The notes: generated by a model from the letters alone, not told the origin. Numbered from the stretch's first letter, positions 1 through 7,060 are shown. The stretch: 12,627 nucleotides of DNA from Rhizobiaceae bacterium (GCA_004299545.1 SCRB01000647.1:1-12627), one strand, 5' to 3'. Numbers and translations: made by a program.

Positions 1-45
1 GATAGATGTAGTTGTCACCCCGGTATCAACACTGGGCGGGTGGGG

Positions 46-56
46 GATTCGGATTC
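46..56. promoter_or_regulatory. Two adjacent GANTC (CcrM) methylation sites upstream of gcrA
   Basis: GATTC occurs at 46-50 and again at 52-56, six bases apart and 26-36 bases before the gcrA start codon. GANTC is the target of the alphaproteobacterial cell-cycle methyltransferase CcrM, and GcrA is known to act preferentially at methylated GANTC promoters. The sites are seen directly; a role in regulating gcrA is inferred. GANTC is expected about once per 256 bp by chance, so one site would mean little, but a close pair in this position is less usual. Confidence 0.5.
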
Positions 57-68
57 CGCAGGCCAATT

Positions 69-73
69 AGGAG
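69..73 (+). promoter_or_regulatory. Ribosome binding site of gcrA
   Basis: AGGAG lies eight bases before the ATG at 82. It decides the start against an in-frame upstream ATG at 40, which has no such site and would add 14 residues not seen in GcrA proteins. Confidence 0.75.
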
Positions 74-81
74 CCTGTTCG

Positions 82-594
82 ATGAACTGGACAGACGAAC
101 GTGTCGAACTTCTGCGCAAGCTCTGGCTGGAAGGCCTGAGCGCCAGCCAGATCGCGGCACAGATGGGCGGCGTCAGCCGGAACGCAGTTATCGGCAAGGT
201 GCATCGCCTGAAGCTCTCCAACCGGGGCCGCGCGGCGGCGCCTGCCAGGCAGAAGAAGACCGCTCAATCGACGAGCGGCCCGAAGGCCGCGGCGCGGGTC
301 ACGCATATGCGCACCATGGTGGCTACCGTGGGTGCAACGGCACTTCAGGTGCAATTTGAAGCGGAACCCATCGCAAGGCCGATGCCGCGCGTCATCGAGA
401 ACGTGGCGATGCCGATATCGCGGGAGTTGAAGCTGGTGCAACTGACCGAGCGGACATGCAAATGGCCGAGCGGCGATCCCCTCACCGAGGATTTCAGCTT
501 CTGCGGCAACGATTCGAAGGAAAACAGCCCCTATTGCACCTATCACGCACGCATTGCCTTCCAGCCGCCGGCTGATCGCCGTCGCAACCGGTAG
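82..594 (+). CDS. gcrA: GcrA family cell cycle regulator
   Basis: This 170-residue protein is GcrA, an alphaproteobacterial regulator that binds sigma70-RNA polymerase and activates promoters carrying CcrM-methylated GANTC sites, so linking replication and methylation state to cell-division genes. The N-terminus starts with the family signature MNWTDERVELLRKLW and contains a helix-turn-helix (about residues 18-45: SASQIAAQMGG, then SRNAVIGKVHRL). A low-complexity Ala/Pro/Lys/Arg linker follows (about 48-110). The conserved C-terminal sigma-interaction region starts at CKWPSGDP (126-133) and keeps Cys126, Cys141, Cys152 and His155, which could form a metal site (my inference). Length is normal for the family. 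It converges on phoU with 56 bp between the stops. The identification is very secure; what precedes it lies outside the window. Confidence 0.95.
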   Translation: MNWTDERVELLRKLWLEGLSASQIAAQMGGVSRNAVIGKVHRLKLSNRGRAAAPARQKKTAQSTSGPKAAARVTHMRTMVATVGATALQVQFEAEPIARPMPRVIENVAMPISRELKLVQLTERTCKWPSGDPLTEDFSFCGNDSKENSPYCTYHARIAFQPPADRRRNR

Positions 595-611
595 GTTCGA
601 TAAAGTTTATT

Positions 612-626
612 CCGTTATACCAACGG
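612..626. terminator. Weak hairpin between convergent gcrA and phoU
   Basis: CCGTT (612-616) can pair with AACGG (622-626) around a five-base loop. It sits between the convergent stops of gcrA and phoU, where a two-way terminator would be expected. The stem is short and no clear T-run follows on either strand, so the call is tentative. Confidence 0.2.
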
Positions 627-650
627 GTCAAAGCCTGAAACCTTGGGGTA

Positions 651-1385
651 TTACCGGTCTAGAGATTCAGAGGCCTTCCCGATACCCGCCACGACCTTGT
701 GGCTCTCGTCTTCCTTCGGGCGTTCGACCGGCAGTTGCTCGCCGGTGATGATGTAATAAAGCGTTTCCGCGATATTCGTGGCATGGTCGCCGATCCGCTC
801 GATATTCTTGGCGCAGAAGAGAAGGTGCGTGCATGACGTGATGCTGCGCGGGTCTTCCATCATATAAGTGAGAAGCTCGCGGAAGAGCGAAGTGTACATC
901 GCATCGATCTGGTCGTCGCGATTGCGCACCATGCCGATGCGCTCGACGGAGCGCGAGGCATAGGCGTCAAGCACTTCCTTCAACTGCGTCAGCGCCAGTT
1001 CGGCCAACGCCTCTATCCCCCGGAAGAGACTTATCGGCTGTTGCGTTCCGGTCGCCGCGACGACCCGTTTCGCGATATTCTTGCCGAGATCGCCGACGCG
1101 TTCGAGATCGGCGGAGATGCGGATCGCGCCAATCACTTCCCGCAGATCGTCGGCCATGGGTTGGCGCCGTGCGATGATGGAGATCGCCTTGTCGTCGATC
1201 TCGCGCTGCGCCATATCGAGAAGCCGGTCGTCGCCAATGACCTTCTCCGCAAGCCCGTTGTCCGATCCGACAAGCGCGCTCACAGCCTGATCGACCATGC
1301 GTTCGGCATGGCCGGCCATGGCCGCGATGCGGTTCGTCAGGAATTTCAGCTCCTCGTCGAAGGCGCGTTGCGTGTGCGTGCTCAT
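651..1385 (-). CDS. phoU: Phosphate signalling complex protein PhoU
   Basis: This 244-residue protein is PhoU, a cytoplasmic regulator that in other bacteria sits between the PstSCAB transporter and the PhoR kinase and keeps the phosphate-starvation response off when phosphate is plentiful. It has the usual two repeated three-helix PhoU domains. Each ends in a metal-binding style motif: ERVGDLGKNIAKR (95-107) and ERIGDHATNIAETLYY (196-211). The N-terminus, with FDEELKFLTNRIAAMAGHAE (9-28), is typical of rhizobial PhoU. Length is normal. No strong Shine-Dalgarno precedes the ATG. The gene lies 129 bp downstream of phoR on the same strand. Unusually, no pstB precedes it and no phoB follows it. 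A half-complete Pho box lies upstream at 1452-1469. Confidence 0.95.
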   Translation of the reverse strand: MSTHTQRAFDEELKFLTNRIAAMAGHAERMVDQAVSALVGSDNGLAEKVIGDDRLLDMAQREIDDKAISIIARRQPMADDLREVIGAIRISADLERVGDLGKNIAKRVVAATGTQQPISLFRGIEALAELALTQLKEVLDAYASRSVERIGMVRNRDDQIDAMYTSLFRELLTYMMEDPRSITSCTHLLFCAKNIERIGDHATNIAETLYYIITGEQLPVERPKEDESHKVVAGIGKASESLDR

Positions 1386-1451
1386 CTATCGGCCCAGCCA
1401 GGTTGCCCATCCAACCAAAAGAATTTCTCCCCGCGAGTTTCATATCCTTTC

Positions 1452-1469
1452 TTCAAACTGATATGACAG
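1452..1469 (-). promoter_or_regulatory. Partial Pho box upstream of phoU
   Basis: Read on the minus strand this is CTGTCATATCAGTTTGAA. The first seven bases match the PhoB half-site CTGTCAT exactly. The second half, 11 bases on, matches only about three of seven. It lies in the phoR-phoU gap, about 67 bp before the phoU ATG. In related genomes a PhoB-controlled pstS promoter occupies the position just after phoR, so this could be a left-over or altered copy of that site. Function is inferred. Confidence 0.35.
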
Positions 1470-1514
1470 CACAAAACGGCCTCTGAGTGAAACGCGACCG
1501 AGGGCACCTCTCGC

Positions 1515-2768
1515 TCAATCCGGCGCAAAGTGAACGCTGAAACGCGCGCCCTCGCCGGGTTCCGACCACACTTCGAGGCGGGCATTGTGCCGCGTCAGTA
1601 TGTGCTTGACGATCGCGAGGCCGAGGCCGGTTCCCTTCTGGGCCCGGCTGTTTTCGGCATCGACGCGATAGAAACGTTCGGTTATGCGGGGAATATGCTC
1701 CCTGGGGATGCCGGGCCCGAAATCCCTGACCGTCGCAACCACCCCGTCCTGGCTTCGCGCTGCGGACACGATGATCCGCTTGCCGGACTGGCCGTATTTG
1801 CAGGCATTCTCGACCAGATTCTCGAAGACCTGGAAAAGCTCGTCCGGATCCCCGCGAATGCTCAGGGGACCGGCATCGATTTCCTTTTCCACGACCACCT
1901 CCAGTTCGCTCGCCAGCGGCCGCAGCGCGTCGACCACGCTTCCAAGAACGGCAGCGACGTCGACCGTCCCGCCGGGGCGCGAAAAGGCTTTCATTTCAAG
2001 GCGCGACAAAGACAGCAGATCGTCTATCAGGCGCGCCATGCGCGCGGTCTGCGCCTCCATTATCTGAAGGAAATGCGACCGCGCCTTGGCGTCGTTTCTC
2101 GCCGGCCCGCGCAACGTTTCGATGAAACCGGAAATCGAGGCGAGCGGCGTGCGCAGTTCGTGGCTGGCATTGGCGATGAAATCCGCCCGCATCCGGTCGA
2201 TCCGGCGTGCCTCGCTCTGGTCCTTGAAGACGAACACGAAGAGGCCCTCAGCCTCGCCGACCGGGGCCGCCGTTACCCTGAACAGGCGCTCGACCGGAAT
2301 CCTCTCGGTGAAATCGACGCCTTCTTTTTCCGCGCCTGCTTGCAGAACGCGCGAGATCAGATCCTGCATCTCCGGCGTCCGAAACGTCAGTCGTACCGGC
2401 GAACCTGACCGGAGAGGTCCGAAGGCTTCCGCAGCCGCCGCGTTGGCGTGAACGATGACGCCTTCCTTGTCGAAAAAGACGATCGGATCAGGAATGGCAT
2501 CGGCAAGGCTGAGCGCCGAGACATTGTCCAGCGCCGGCGCCAAAGCAGGCTTCGTTCCCGCGAGAGCCCGCATCGGTTCGGCCGGCGCCATCACGGTGGC
2601 AGCGCAAAGCACGAGGAAGACGGCTATTCCGCCCCAGACAGGCTCTCCTGCAAGCCAGGTGACAAGAAAGATGGCGAGTGCGCCACAAGAGAGCACCCAG
2701 CGGTTTGCGGAGAGGCGGCCGGCGAGCACCGTGACCCGGCCGCGACTTTCCGATTGCCCCCCGTTCAT
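1515..2768 (-). CDS. phoR: Phosphate regulon sensor histidine kinase PhoR
   Basis: This 417-residue membrane-bound kinase normally phosphorylates the response regulator PhoB when phosphate is scarce. Two hydrophobic segments near the N-terminus (about 27-40 and 46-62) form a hairpin anchor without a large periplasmic sensor domain, as in other PhoR proteins. A PAS domain follows (about 85-180; SLADAIPDPIVFFDKEG). The HisKA domain has the H-box SHELRTPLA with phospho-acceptor His203. The ATPase domain has the N-box NLVENACKYG (317-326), G1 DFGPGIP (349-355), F-box RFYRVD (365-370) and G2 GTGLGLAI (379-386), so the catalytic core is intact. Naming it PhoR rather than a generic kinase rests on domain order and on phoU and ppk2 as neighbours. 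The expected partner phoB is not in the window. It is divergent from ppk2, with 183 bp between starts. Confidence 0.9.
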   Translation of the reverse strand: MNGGQSESRGRVTVLAGRLSANRWVLSCGALAIFLVTWLAGEPVWGGIAVFLVLCAATVMAPAEPMRALAGTKPALAPALDNVSALSLADAIPDPIVFFDKEGVIVHANAAAAEAFGPLRSGSPVRLTFRTPEMQDLISRVLQAGAEKEGVDFTERIPVERLFRVTAAPVGEAEGLFVFVFKDQSEARRIDRMRADFIANASHELRTPLASISGFIETLRGPARNDAKARSHFLQIMEAQTARMARLIDDLLSLSRLEMKAFSRPGGTVDVAAVLGSVVDALRPLASELEVVVEKEIDAGPLSIRGDPDELFQVFENLVENACKYGQSGKRIIVSAARSQDGVVATVRDFGPGIPREHIPRITERFYRVDAENSRAQKGTGLGLAIVKHILTRHNARLEVWSEPGEGARFSVHFAPD

Positions 2769-2855
2769 CGCTTCATCTGCCCGGGCCGGCGGGGCGGCGA
2801 AAAGCGGGTAAAACGGGCCCGGTCGGATGCAAAGGTTTGTGGAATAAAGGAACCT

Positions 2856-2885
2856 TCATAAGCAAGCCCTTGATTTCCTGTGCAA
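2856..2885 (-). promoter_or_regulatory. Possible phoR promoter
   Basis: On the minus strand TTGCAC (2885-2880) and TTATGA (2861-2856) are separated by 18 bases, resembling sigma70 -35 and -10 elements. They lie about 90 bp upstream of the phoR ATG in the shared phoR-ppk2 intergenic region. Match quality is modest. Confidence 0.25.
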
Positions 2886-2887
2886 TC

Positions 2888-2905
2888 TTGACCCAAAACC
2901 GACAG
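2888..2905 (-). promoter_or_regulatory. Possible degenerate Pho box between phoR and ppk2
   Basis: Read on the minus strand this is CTGTCGGTTTTGGGTCAA: two seven-base half-sites spaced 11 bases apart with a T-rich spacer. They match CTGTCAT at about five and four of seven positions. It lies 47 bp before the ppk2 ATG and could serve either divergent gene. The spacing is right but the match is weak. Confidence 0.25.
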
Positions 2906-2951
2906 GAGCCTTGCTTGTAGCACGATCGAGGAAATCTGGAAGGAGGGCGGC

Positions 2952-3857
2952 ATGCCGAAAAAGGAAACAGTTCCGGAATTTCCCGACACCAAACCGTTGG
3001 AATTCCACATCGACGGCAGGAAGCGGGTCTTCGACGTCGACGATGCGAAACTGCCCGACTGGATCAGGAAGAAAGCCCTGACTTCCGCGGATTATCCCTA
3101 TCGCCACAAGATGCCTCGCCACGACTATGAAAAGGCGCTCAAACGCCTGCAGGTGGAACTGGTCAAACTTCAGGCATGGATGCAGAAAAACGGCAGCCGC
3201 GTGATGGCTCTTTTTGAAGGGCGCGACGCGGCCGGCAAGGGCGGCACGATCTTCGCGCTTCGCCAATATATGAATCCGCGCACGGCCCGCAACGTTGCGC
3301 TGCCCAAGCCGACGGAGCGGGAAAGCGGGCAATGGTATTTCCAGCGCTACGTGACGCATTTCCCGACTGAAGGCGAATTCGTGACCTTCGACCGCTCCTG
3401 GTACAATCGCGGCGTCGTCGAACCGGTGATGGGGTTCTGCACGCCCGAACAGCACCAGCGTTTTCTGGAAGAAGCACCGCATTTCGAGCGCATGATCGTC
3501 AATGACGGCATCCATTTCTTCAAGTTCTGGCTCGATATCGGGCAGGAGATGCAGTTGAAGCGTTTCCACGACCGCAGGCACGACCCCCTCAAGACATGGA
3601 AATTCTCTCCTATCGACATTGCCGGCATGGGCAGATGGGATGCGTATGGAGCGAAGCGGGACGAGACGATCCGGAAAACCCATACCGCTTTCGCGCCGTG
3701 GGCGGTCGTGAAGGCAAACGACAAGCGGCGTGCCCGTCTGGCGGCGATCCGCCGCATACTGCTCTCGCTCCCCTATGCCGATCGTGATCTCTCCGCAATC
3801 GGCGACGAGGATCCCGCAATCATCGGCGAGGGGGCAGGATTCCTCGCCGCCGGGTGA
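2952..3857 (+). CDS. ppk2: Polyphosphate kinase 2 family protein (PPK2)
   Basis: This 301-residue cytosolic kinase moves phosphate between inorganic polyphosphate and nucleoside diphosphates. The one-domain rhizobial enzymes use polyphosphate to turn ADP (or GDP) into the triphosphate. The P-loop kinase fold is visible: Walker [11 protein letters not shown] (90-99), Walker [12 protein letters not shown] (144-154, with Asp147), and an Arg/Lys-rich lid around [18 protein letters not shown] (203-220). The length and the single domain fit class I PPK2, but which nucleotide it prefers cannot be read here. AGGAGG at 2941-2946, five bases before the ATG, supports the start. It is divergent from phoR, which suggests shared control by phosphate status, and convergent to the glycosyltransferase. 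A hairpin overlaps its stop codon. Confidence 0.95.
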   Translation: MPKKETVPEFPDTKPLEFHIDGRKRVFDVDDAKLPDWIRKKALTSADYPYRHKMPRHDYEKALKRLQVELVKLQAWMQKNGSRVMALFEGRDAAGKGGTIFALRQYMNPRTARNVALPKPTERESGQWYFQRYVTHFPTEGEFVTFDRSWYNRGVVEPVMGFCTPEQHQRFLEEAPHFERMIVNDGIHFFKFWLDIGQEMQLKRFHDRRHDPLKTWKFSPIDIAGMGRWDAYGAKRDETIRKTHTAFAPWAVVKANDKRRARLAAIRRILLSLPYADRDLSAIGDEDPAIIGEGAGFLAAG

Positions 3858-3872
3858 GGGGAAATTCCCTCA
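3855..3872. terminator. Hairpin at the ppk2 stop codon
   Basis: TGAGGG (3855-3860) pairs perfectly with CCCTCA (3867-3872) around a six-base loop. The stem begins with the ppk2 TGA stop itself and lies in the 38-bp gap between two convergent genes. It lacks a T-run on either side, so it may act as a weak two-way terminator or an RNA 3'-end stabiliser. Confidence 0.35.
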
Positions 3873-3895
3873 TCGCGTCTGGCCGGACGTGCCGG

Positions 3896-5818
3896 TCACC
3901 GTTCCCGCTTGAAATGAGGCGTCTTCTCCCATTGGTGCGGCGCCGAATAGAGCTTCCAGACCGCGCGGAAGGCGGCGACAGACATCAGGAACCAGTAAAA
4001 CGGCGTCAGCAGGATCGTCTTCCAGAACCCCTCTCTTTCCTTCGCCCCCAAGGCCTGCCACCCGAGCAGAAGGAAGGCCGTGTAGCCGAGAAAGATGTTG
4101 CAGCAATCGAAGGCGAACAGGAAAGACTGCCGGCCATCCAGACCGCCGCCGTCTCCTATCTGCGCCATCTCATAGACGATCGTCGCCAGAAAGACCGGGT
4201 GGCCGATTGCCGAAAGGATCATGCCCGCGAACAGGATCTGGCAAACCAAAAACGAGGCCGGCCCAAGGTCGCGCCAAAGCTCAGATGGTTTTCGCATATG
4301 GACGAGCCACGTCTGCGCCCAGCCTTTGAACCAACGGGTGCGCTGCGGCAGCCATGTCGCGATGGTTTCCGGCGCGTCCTCATAGGTGGGGCGGGAAATC
4401 ATTTCCGTGCGATAGCCGAAGCGGGAAAGGCGGAGCCCAAGATCGGCGTCCTCCGTCACATTATGCGGATCCCATCCGCCAACCGCTTCCAGCGCCGTGC
4501 GCCGGAAATGGTTGGACGTGCCGCCGAGCGGAAGGACCAACCCTCGTCTGGCCAGCCAGGGCAGCAACGCGCGAAAAAGCGCCGCATATTCGAAGGTAAA
4601 CATCCGCGCGATATTGCCGCGCTGATAATTGGAAACGACGAGAGGCGCCTGAACGCAGGCAAGCGAGGAATCGGCGATCGCGAACCTCTGCCATGCCTCG
4701 ATGAGTTGAAGCGGGTGCGGCCTGTCCTCCGCGTCGTAAAGCGCCACCAGTTCGCCGCTCGTCATCGCCAGCGCATAGGTCAGCGCCCGCGGTTTCGTCC
4801 GTAGCGTTCCCGCGGGAACGCTGATGATTTCGGCGAAGGGCTTCAGTCCGTGAGCCTCGATCGCGCCGAGCGTCTCGGCATCGTCGGCCTCGCACACAAG
4901 CTTGATTTCAAGCTTGCTGCGCGGCCACACGATCCGCCCAAGCGCCGTGAGCAGATCGGGAATGATTTCGGCTTCCCTGTAGAGCGCCACAAGGATCGAA
5001 TAGGTCGGAAACTGATCCGGCACATAAGCTCTGATGCCTGCGAGAGGCTGCGGCTCGAAAGCGGCTGCCGCACAAAGGCGGAGCGCTACGCACAGGAAGA
5101 AAAAAGCGGAGAAAAAGAGGTGAATGGCAAGTTCCGTAACGTGGGGAAAGGACATAATCGAGACGGGAAGGCCGATGAGAATCACACCCATCAGGGTTCC
5201 CTGCCAGCTGTTCACCACGAAACGGGCGGAACAATCCGGGAATTTACGAAAGAGATTTTCTTCCGCCCGCCGGCGCGAGCGGCCTTCGGCGCGCTTCGCG
5301 ATGGCCCGTCTCAGAACGCCTGGGGCGACGATGCGAATACGCGAGACAAGCGAGGGGTCGCGGCGCAGCCGTGCAACCGTGCGCGGCAGATCGAGAGTCG
5401 CCGGCGCCAGGAGATACACCGCCGCGTCTCCCTTCACGTCCATCCTGGCGATGAGCGGCTTGTCGCCTCGCCTGCACAGGAGAGTCTCCATGTCCCGGCC
5501 GCGCAGCATCAGCTGCTCGGGGTCGATCTCATCCTCGAAAGGCAGGCCGAGGACGGCCGCCAGTTCGCGATAGATCCGCATTTCAGGCACCAGCCCCGAT
5601 ACGGCCAGCGCCCGCAGAAGCGGCACCTTCTCCGCATCGGCGCGGCGCGCGAGCGCGATCGATTGGTCTATCGTCAGACCGAGGCGCCCGAAGAAATCGA
5701 TCCATTGCACAAGCTCGGGCGAAATCCTCGCGTACGATCCCCGGTCCTGCCGGACGCCTCCCGGCAGAAGGTCCGTTTCCCCTGCGCCCGGCAGGGGAGC
5801 CTCGAGACCGAGCGGCAT
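3896..5818 (-). CDS. Membrane glycosyltransferase, family GT2, with N-terminal MshEN/GspE-N-like domain
   Basis: This 640-residue inner-membrane enzyme belongs to the processive GT2 (cellulose-synthase-like) group, which builds a polysaccharide from nucleotide sugars and moves it across the membrane. About residues 31-165 resemble the N-terminal domain of type II secretion ATPases (MshEN), for example LLRALAVSGL and YRELAAVLGLPFEDEI. Two membrane segments follow (about 205-225, 228-252). The catalytic domain has EADD (310-313), YDAED (361-365), TED (455-457) and QRTRW (492-496), the D,D,D,QxxRW signature. Further membrane segments are at about 521-545, 567-586 and 600-620. The frame opens at a GTG (5923), but codons upstream of the ATG at 5818 include many rare ones (CGA, CCA, AGA, ACA, CTA), so I chose the ATG. 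Neither has a clear ribosome site. The product is unknown, and no export or modification partner is adjacent. Confidence 0.85.
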   Translation of the reverse strand: MPLGLEAPLPGAGETDLLPGGVRQDRGSYARISPELVQWIDFFGRLGLTIDQSIALARRADAEKVPLLRALAVSGLVPEMRIYRELAAVLGLPFEDEIDPEQLMLRGRDMETLLCRRGDKPLIARMDVKGDAAVYLLAPATLDLPRTVARLRRDPSLVSRIRIVAPGVLRRAIAKRAEGRSRRRAEENLFRKFPDCSARFVVNSWQGTLMGVILIGLPVSIMSFPHVTELAIHLFFSAFFFLCVALRLCAAAAFEPQPLAGIRAYVPDQFPTYSILVALYREAEIIPDLLTALGRIVWPRSKLEIKLVCEADDAETLGAIEAHGLKPFAEIISVPAGTLRTKPRALTYALAMTSGELVALYDAEDRPHPLQLIEAWQRFAIADSSLACVQAPLVVSNYQRGNIARMFTFEYAALFRALLPWLARRGLVLPLGGTSNHFRRTALEAVGGWDPHNVTEDADLGLRLSRFGYRTEMISRPTYEDAPETIATWLPQRTRWFKGWAQTWLVHMRKPSELWRDLGPASFLVCQILFAGMILSAIGHPVFLATIVYEMAQIGDGGGLDGRQSFLFAFDCCNIFLGYTAFLLLGWQALGAKEREGFWKTILLTPFYWFLMSVAAFRAVWKLYSAPHQWEKTPHFKRER

Positions 5819-6009
5819 GACGGACGCTAGGAAGCTGTGATCTTGCGGGGATGGGGCGAGAAAGTATGCTGTCGGTCTCGAGGTCGACGCGAATGGAAAG
5901 ATAACGGCCACATCCAATCGCACGCCGAGCTTGTATAGCTACAGCGGAACGTTACAGCGTCGCCTTTGCCCATGATGCACCCCCGTCGTCGAGAATAGGA
6001 AAGCCTCGT

Positions 6010-6038
6010 TTGACGATCAACAGGGAAATGGAAAGAAT
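6010..6038 (+). promoter_or_regulatory. Possible promoter of the solute-binding protein gene
   Basis: TTGACG (6010-6015) and AAGAAT (6033-6038) are 17 bases apart, matching sigma70-like -35 and -10 elements at about five and four of six positions. Transcription would start near 6045, just before the CATTTGC repeats, giving a leader of nearly 90 bases to the ATG at 6132. Confidence 0.3.
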
Positions 6039-6065
6039 GCAGCGCGTGCCAGCGGTTCGTTTCCA

Positions 6066-6103
6066 CATTTGCATTCCATTTGCATCAGGCGCGAGAGCAA
6101 ATG
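6066..6103. repeat. Tandem CATTTGCAT repeat with 11-bp period plus inverted copy
   Basis: CATTTGCAT occurs at 6066-6074 and again at 6077-6085, exactly 11 bases apart. GCAAATG, the reverse complement of CATTTGC, follows at 6097-6103. Direct repeats one helical turn apart are the usual layout of binding sites for OmpR/PhoB-family regulators, so this may be an operator for the adjacent genes. The repeats are seen directly; the function is inferred. Confidence 0.5.
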
Positions 6104-6131
6104 CTTGAAACGAAAGACCACTGGCAACGCC

Positions 6132-7055
6132 ATGATCCCATTGGAATTCCTGAATTTGACATTCGATTTCAAAACCAACACCAGGCGGGTATCGAAGGCC
6201 AAATTCATTCCACTGACGAGATGGATTGCGTTCAGCTGGGCTATCGTCGTTCTTCTCTCGATGGCGTTTCCGGCATGGGCCGACGAGCCGGCCATTCCGC
6301 GTTTCTGGGACAGCCACGAGAGGTTGCCCAAGCCCGACCTCACCAATGTCAGGCACATACGCTTCCTCACCACGGTCGATTTTCCGCCCTTCAATTTCCT
6401 CGACAAAAGCGGGCGGTTGGCGGGCTTCGATGTCGATCTCGCACGCGCCATCTGCGGCGAACTCAAGATCCTCGACACCTGCCAGATCCAGGCTCTCCCG
6501 TGGAGTGAACTGTCCGACGCGCTCGCCAAAAAACAGGGGGACGCCATCATTGCCGGCATCGCCGTCACGCCACTGTCGCGGAAAGCCTACGCCTTCTCCC
6601 GGCCCTATATCCGATTTCCCGCGCGTCTCGCCGTCGCCCGCCACTCCGCCATCAACGAACCGGTCTACAGCGAAATCACGGGCAAGCGAATCGGCGTCAT
6701 CGCCGGATCGGCACACCAGCGCATGTTCGATGCCTATTTCCCGAATGCCGTCGCCGTTCCCTATGGCGATGAAAACGGAATGCGGGCAGACCTGAAATCA
6801 GGCAGGATCGACGGGATTTTCGGCGACGGGATGCGTCTCGCCTTCTGGCTGTCGGGGACGGATTCCGCCGGTTGCTGCCGGTTTGCCGGCGGTCCCTACC
6901 TGTCGTCCCGCTATCTTGGGGAAGGCATGAGTATCGCCGTCAGACCGGACGACCAGGACCTGCTCGCGGCGCTTGACTATGCCTTGCACGAGATCGGCGT
7001 GAAGGGCGTTTTCTCGGACCTCTATCTCCGCTACTTCCCCCTCAGCTTCTATTGA
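6132..7055 (+). CDS. Periplasmic solute-binding protein, SBP_bac_3 (amino-acid-binding) type, orphan
   Basis: This 307-residue exported protein has the fold of ABC-transporter binding proteins for polar amino acids. A signal peptide follows a long basic leader: a hydrophobic stretch at about 30-48, then AWA-DEP with likely cleavage after residue 50. The mature part opens with the family signature VDFPPFNF, then GRLAGFDVDLARAI (residues 82-107). It continues with GDAIIAGIAVTPLSRKAYAF (136-155), which also recurs across the family. No permease or ATPase gene adjoins it. Ligand cannot be read; it might serve a distant transporter or act as a sensor. The start is uncertain: in-frame TTG codons at 6069 and 6105 would place the CATTTGC repeats inside the gene, and no start has a good ribosome site. 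Confidence 0.8.
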   Translation: MIPLEFLNLTFDFKTNTRRVSKAKFIPLTRWIAFSWAIVVLLSMAFPAWADEPAIPRFWDSHERLPKPDLTNVRHIRFLTTVDFPPFNFLDKSGRLAGFDVDLARAICGELKILDTCQIQALPWSELSDALAKKQGDAIIAGIAVTPLSRKAYAFSRPYIRFPARLAVARHSAINEPVYSEITGKRIGVIAGSAHQRMFDAYFPNAVAVPYGDENGMRADLKSGRIDGIFGDGMRLAFWLSGTDSAGCCRFAGGPYLSSRYLGEGMSIAVRPDDQDLLAALDYALHEIGVKGVFSDLYLRYFPLSFY

Positions 7056-7060
7056 AGCAC

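Larger units (their letters stand above)
5819..6131. other. Divergent intergenic region between the glycosyltransferase and the solute-binding protein
   Basis: These 313 bases hold no convincing gene. Their base use is less GC-rich than the flanking genes. They contain a rightward promoter-like pair at 6010-6038 and the CATTTGC repeats at 6066-6103. Open frames run through parts of the region, but they use rare codons and have no ribosome binding site. Confidence 0.5.

Noticed and set aside
967..1443. A 158-codon frame starting at the ATG at 1443 and overlapping phoU
   Set aside because: As a gene it is an out-of-frame shadow of phoU. Only its first few codons are discussed, as a possible relic of the pstS start.
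5819..5923. N-terminal extension of the glycosyltransferase from a GTG at 5923
   Set aside because: The codons there are rarer than in the rest of the gene, there is no ribosome site, and the residues add no domain. It cannot be excluded, however.
5952..6716. A 254-codon minus-strand frame opposite the solute-binding protein
   Set aside because: The plus-strand frame has a signal peptide and a clear SBP_bac_3 signature; the opposite frame has neither a motif nor a ribosome site.
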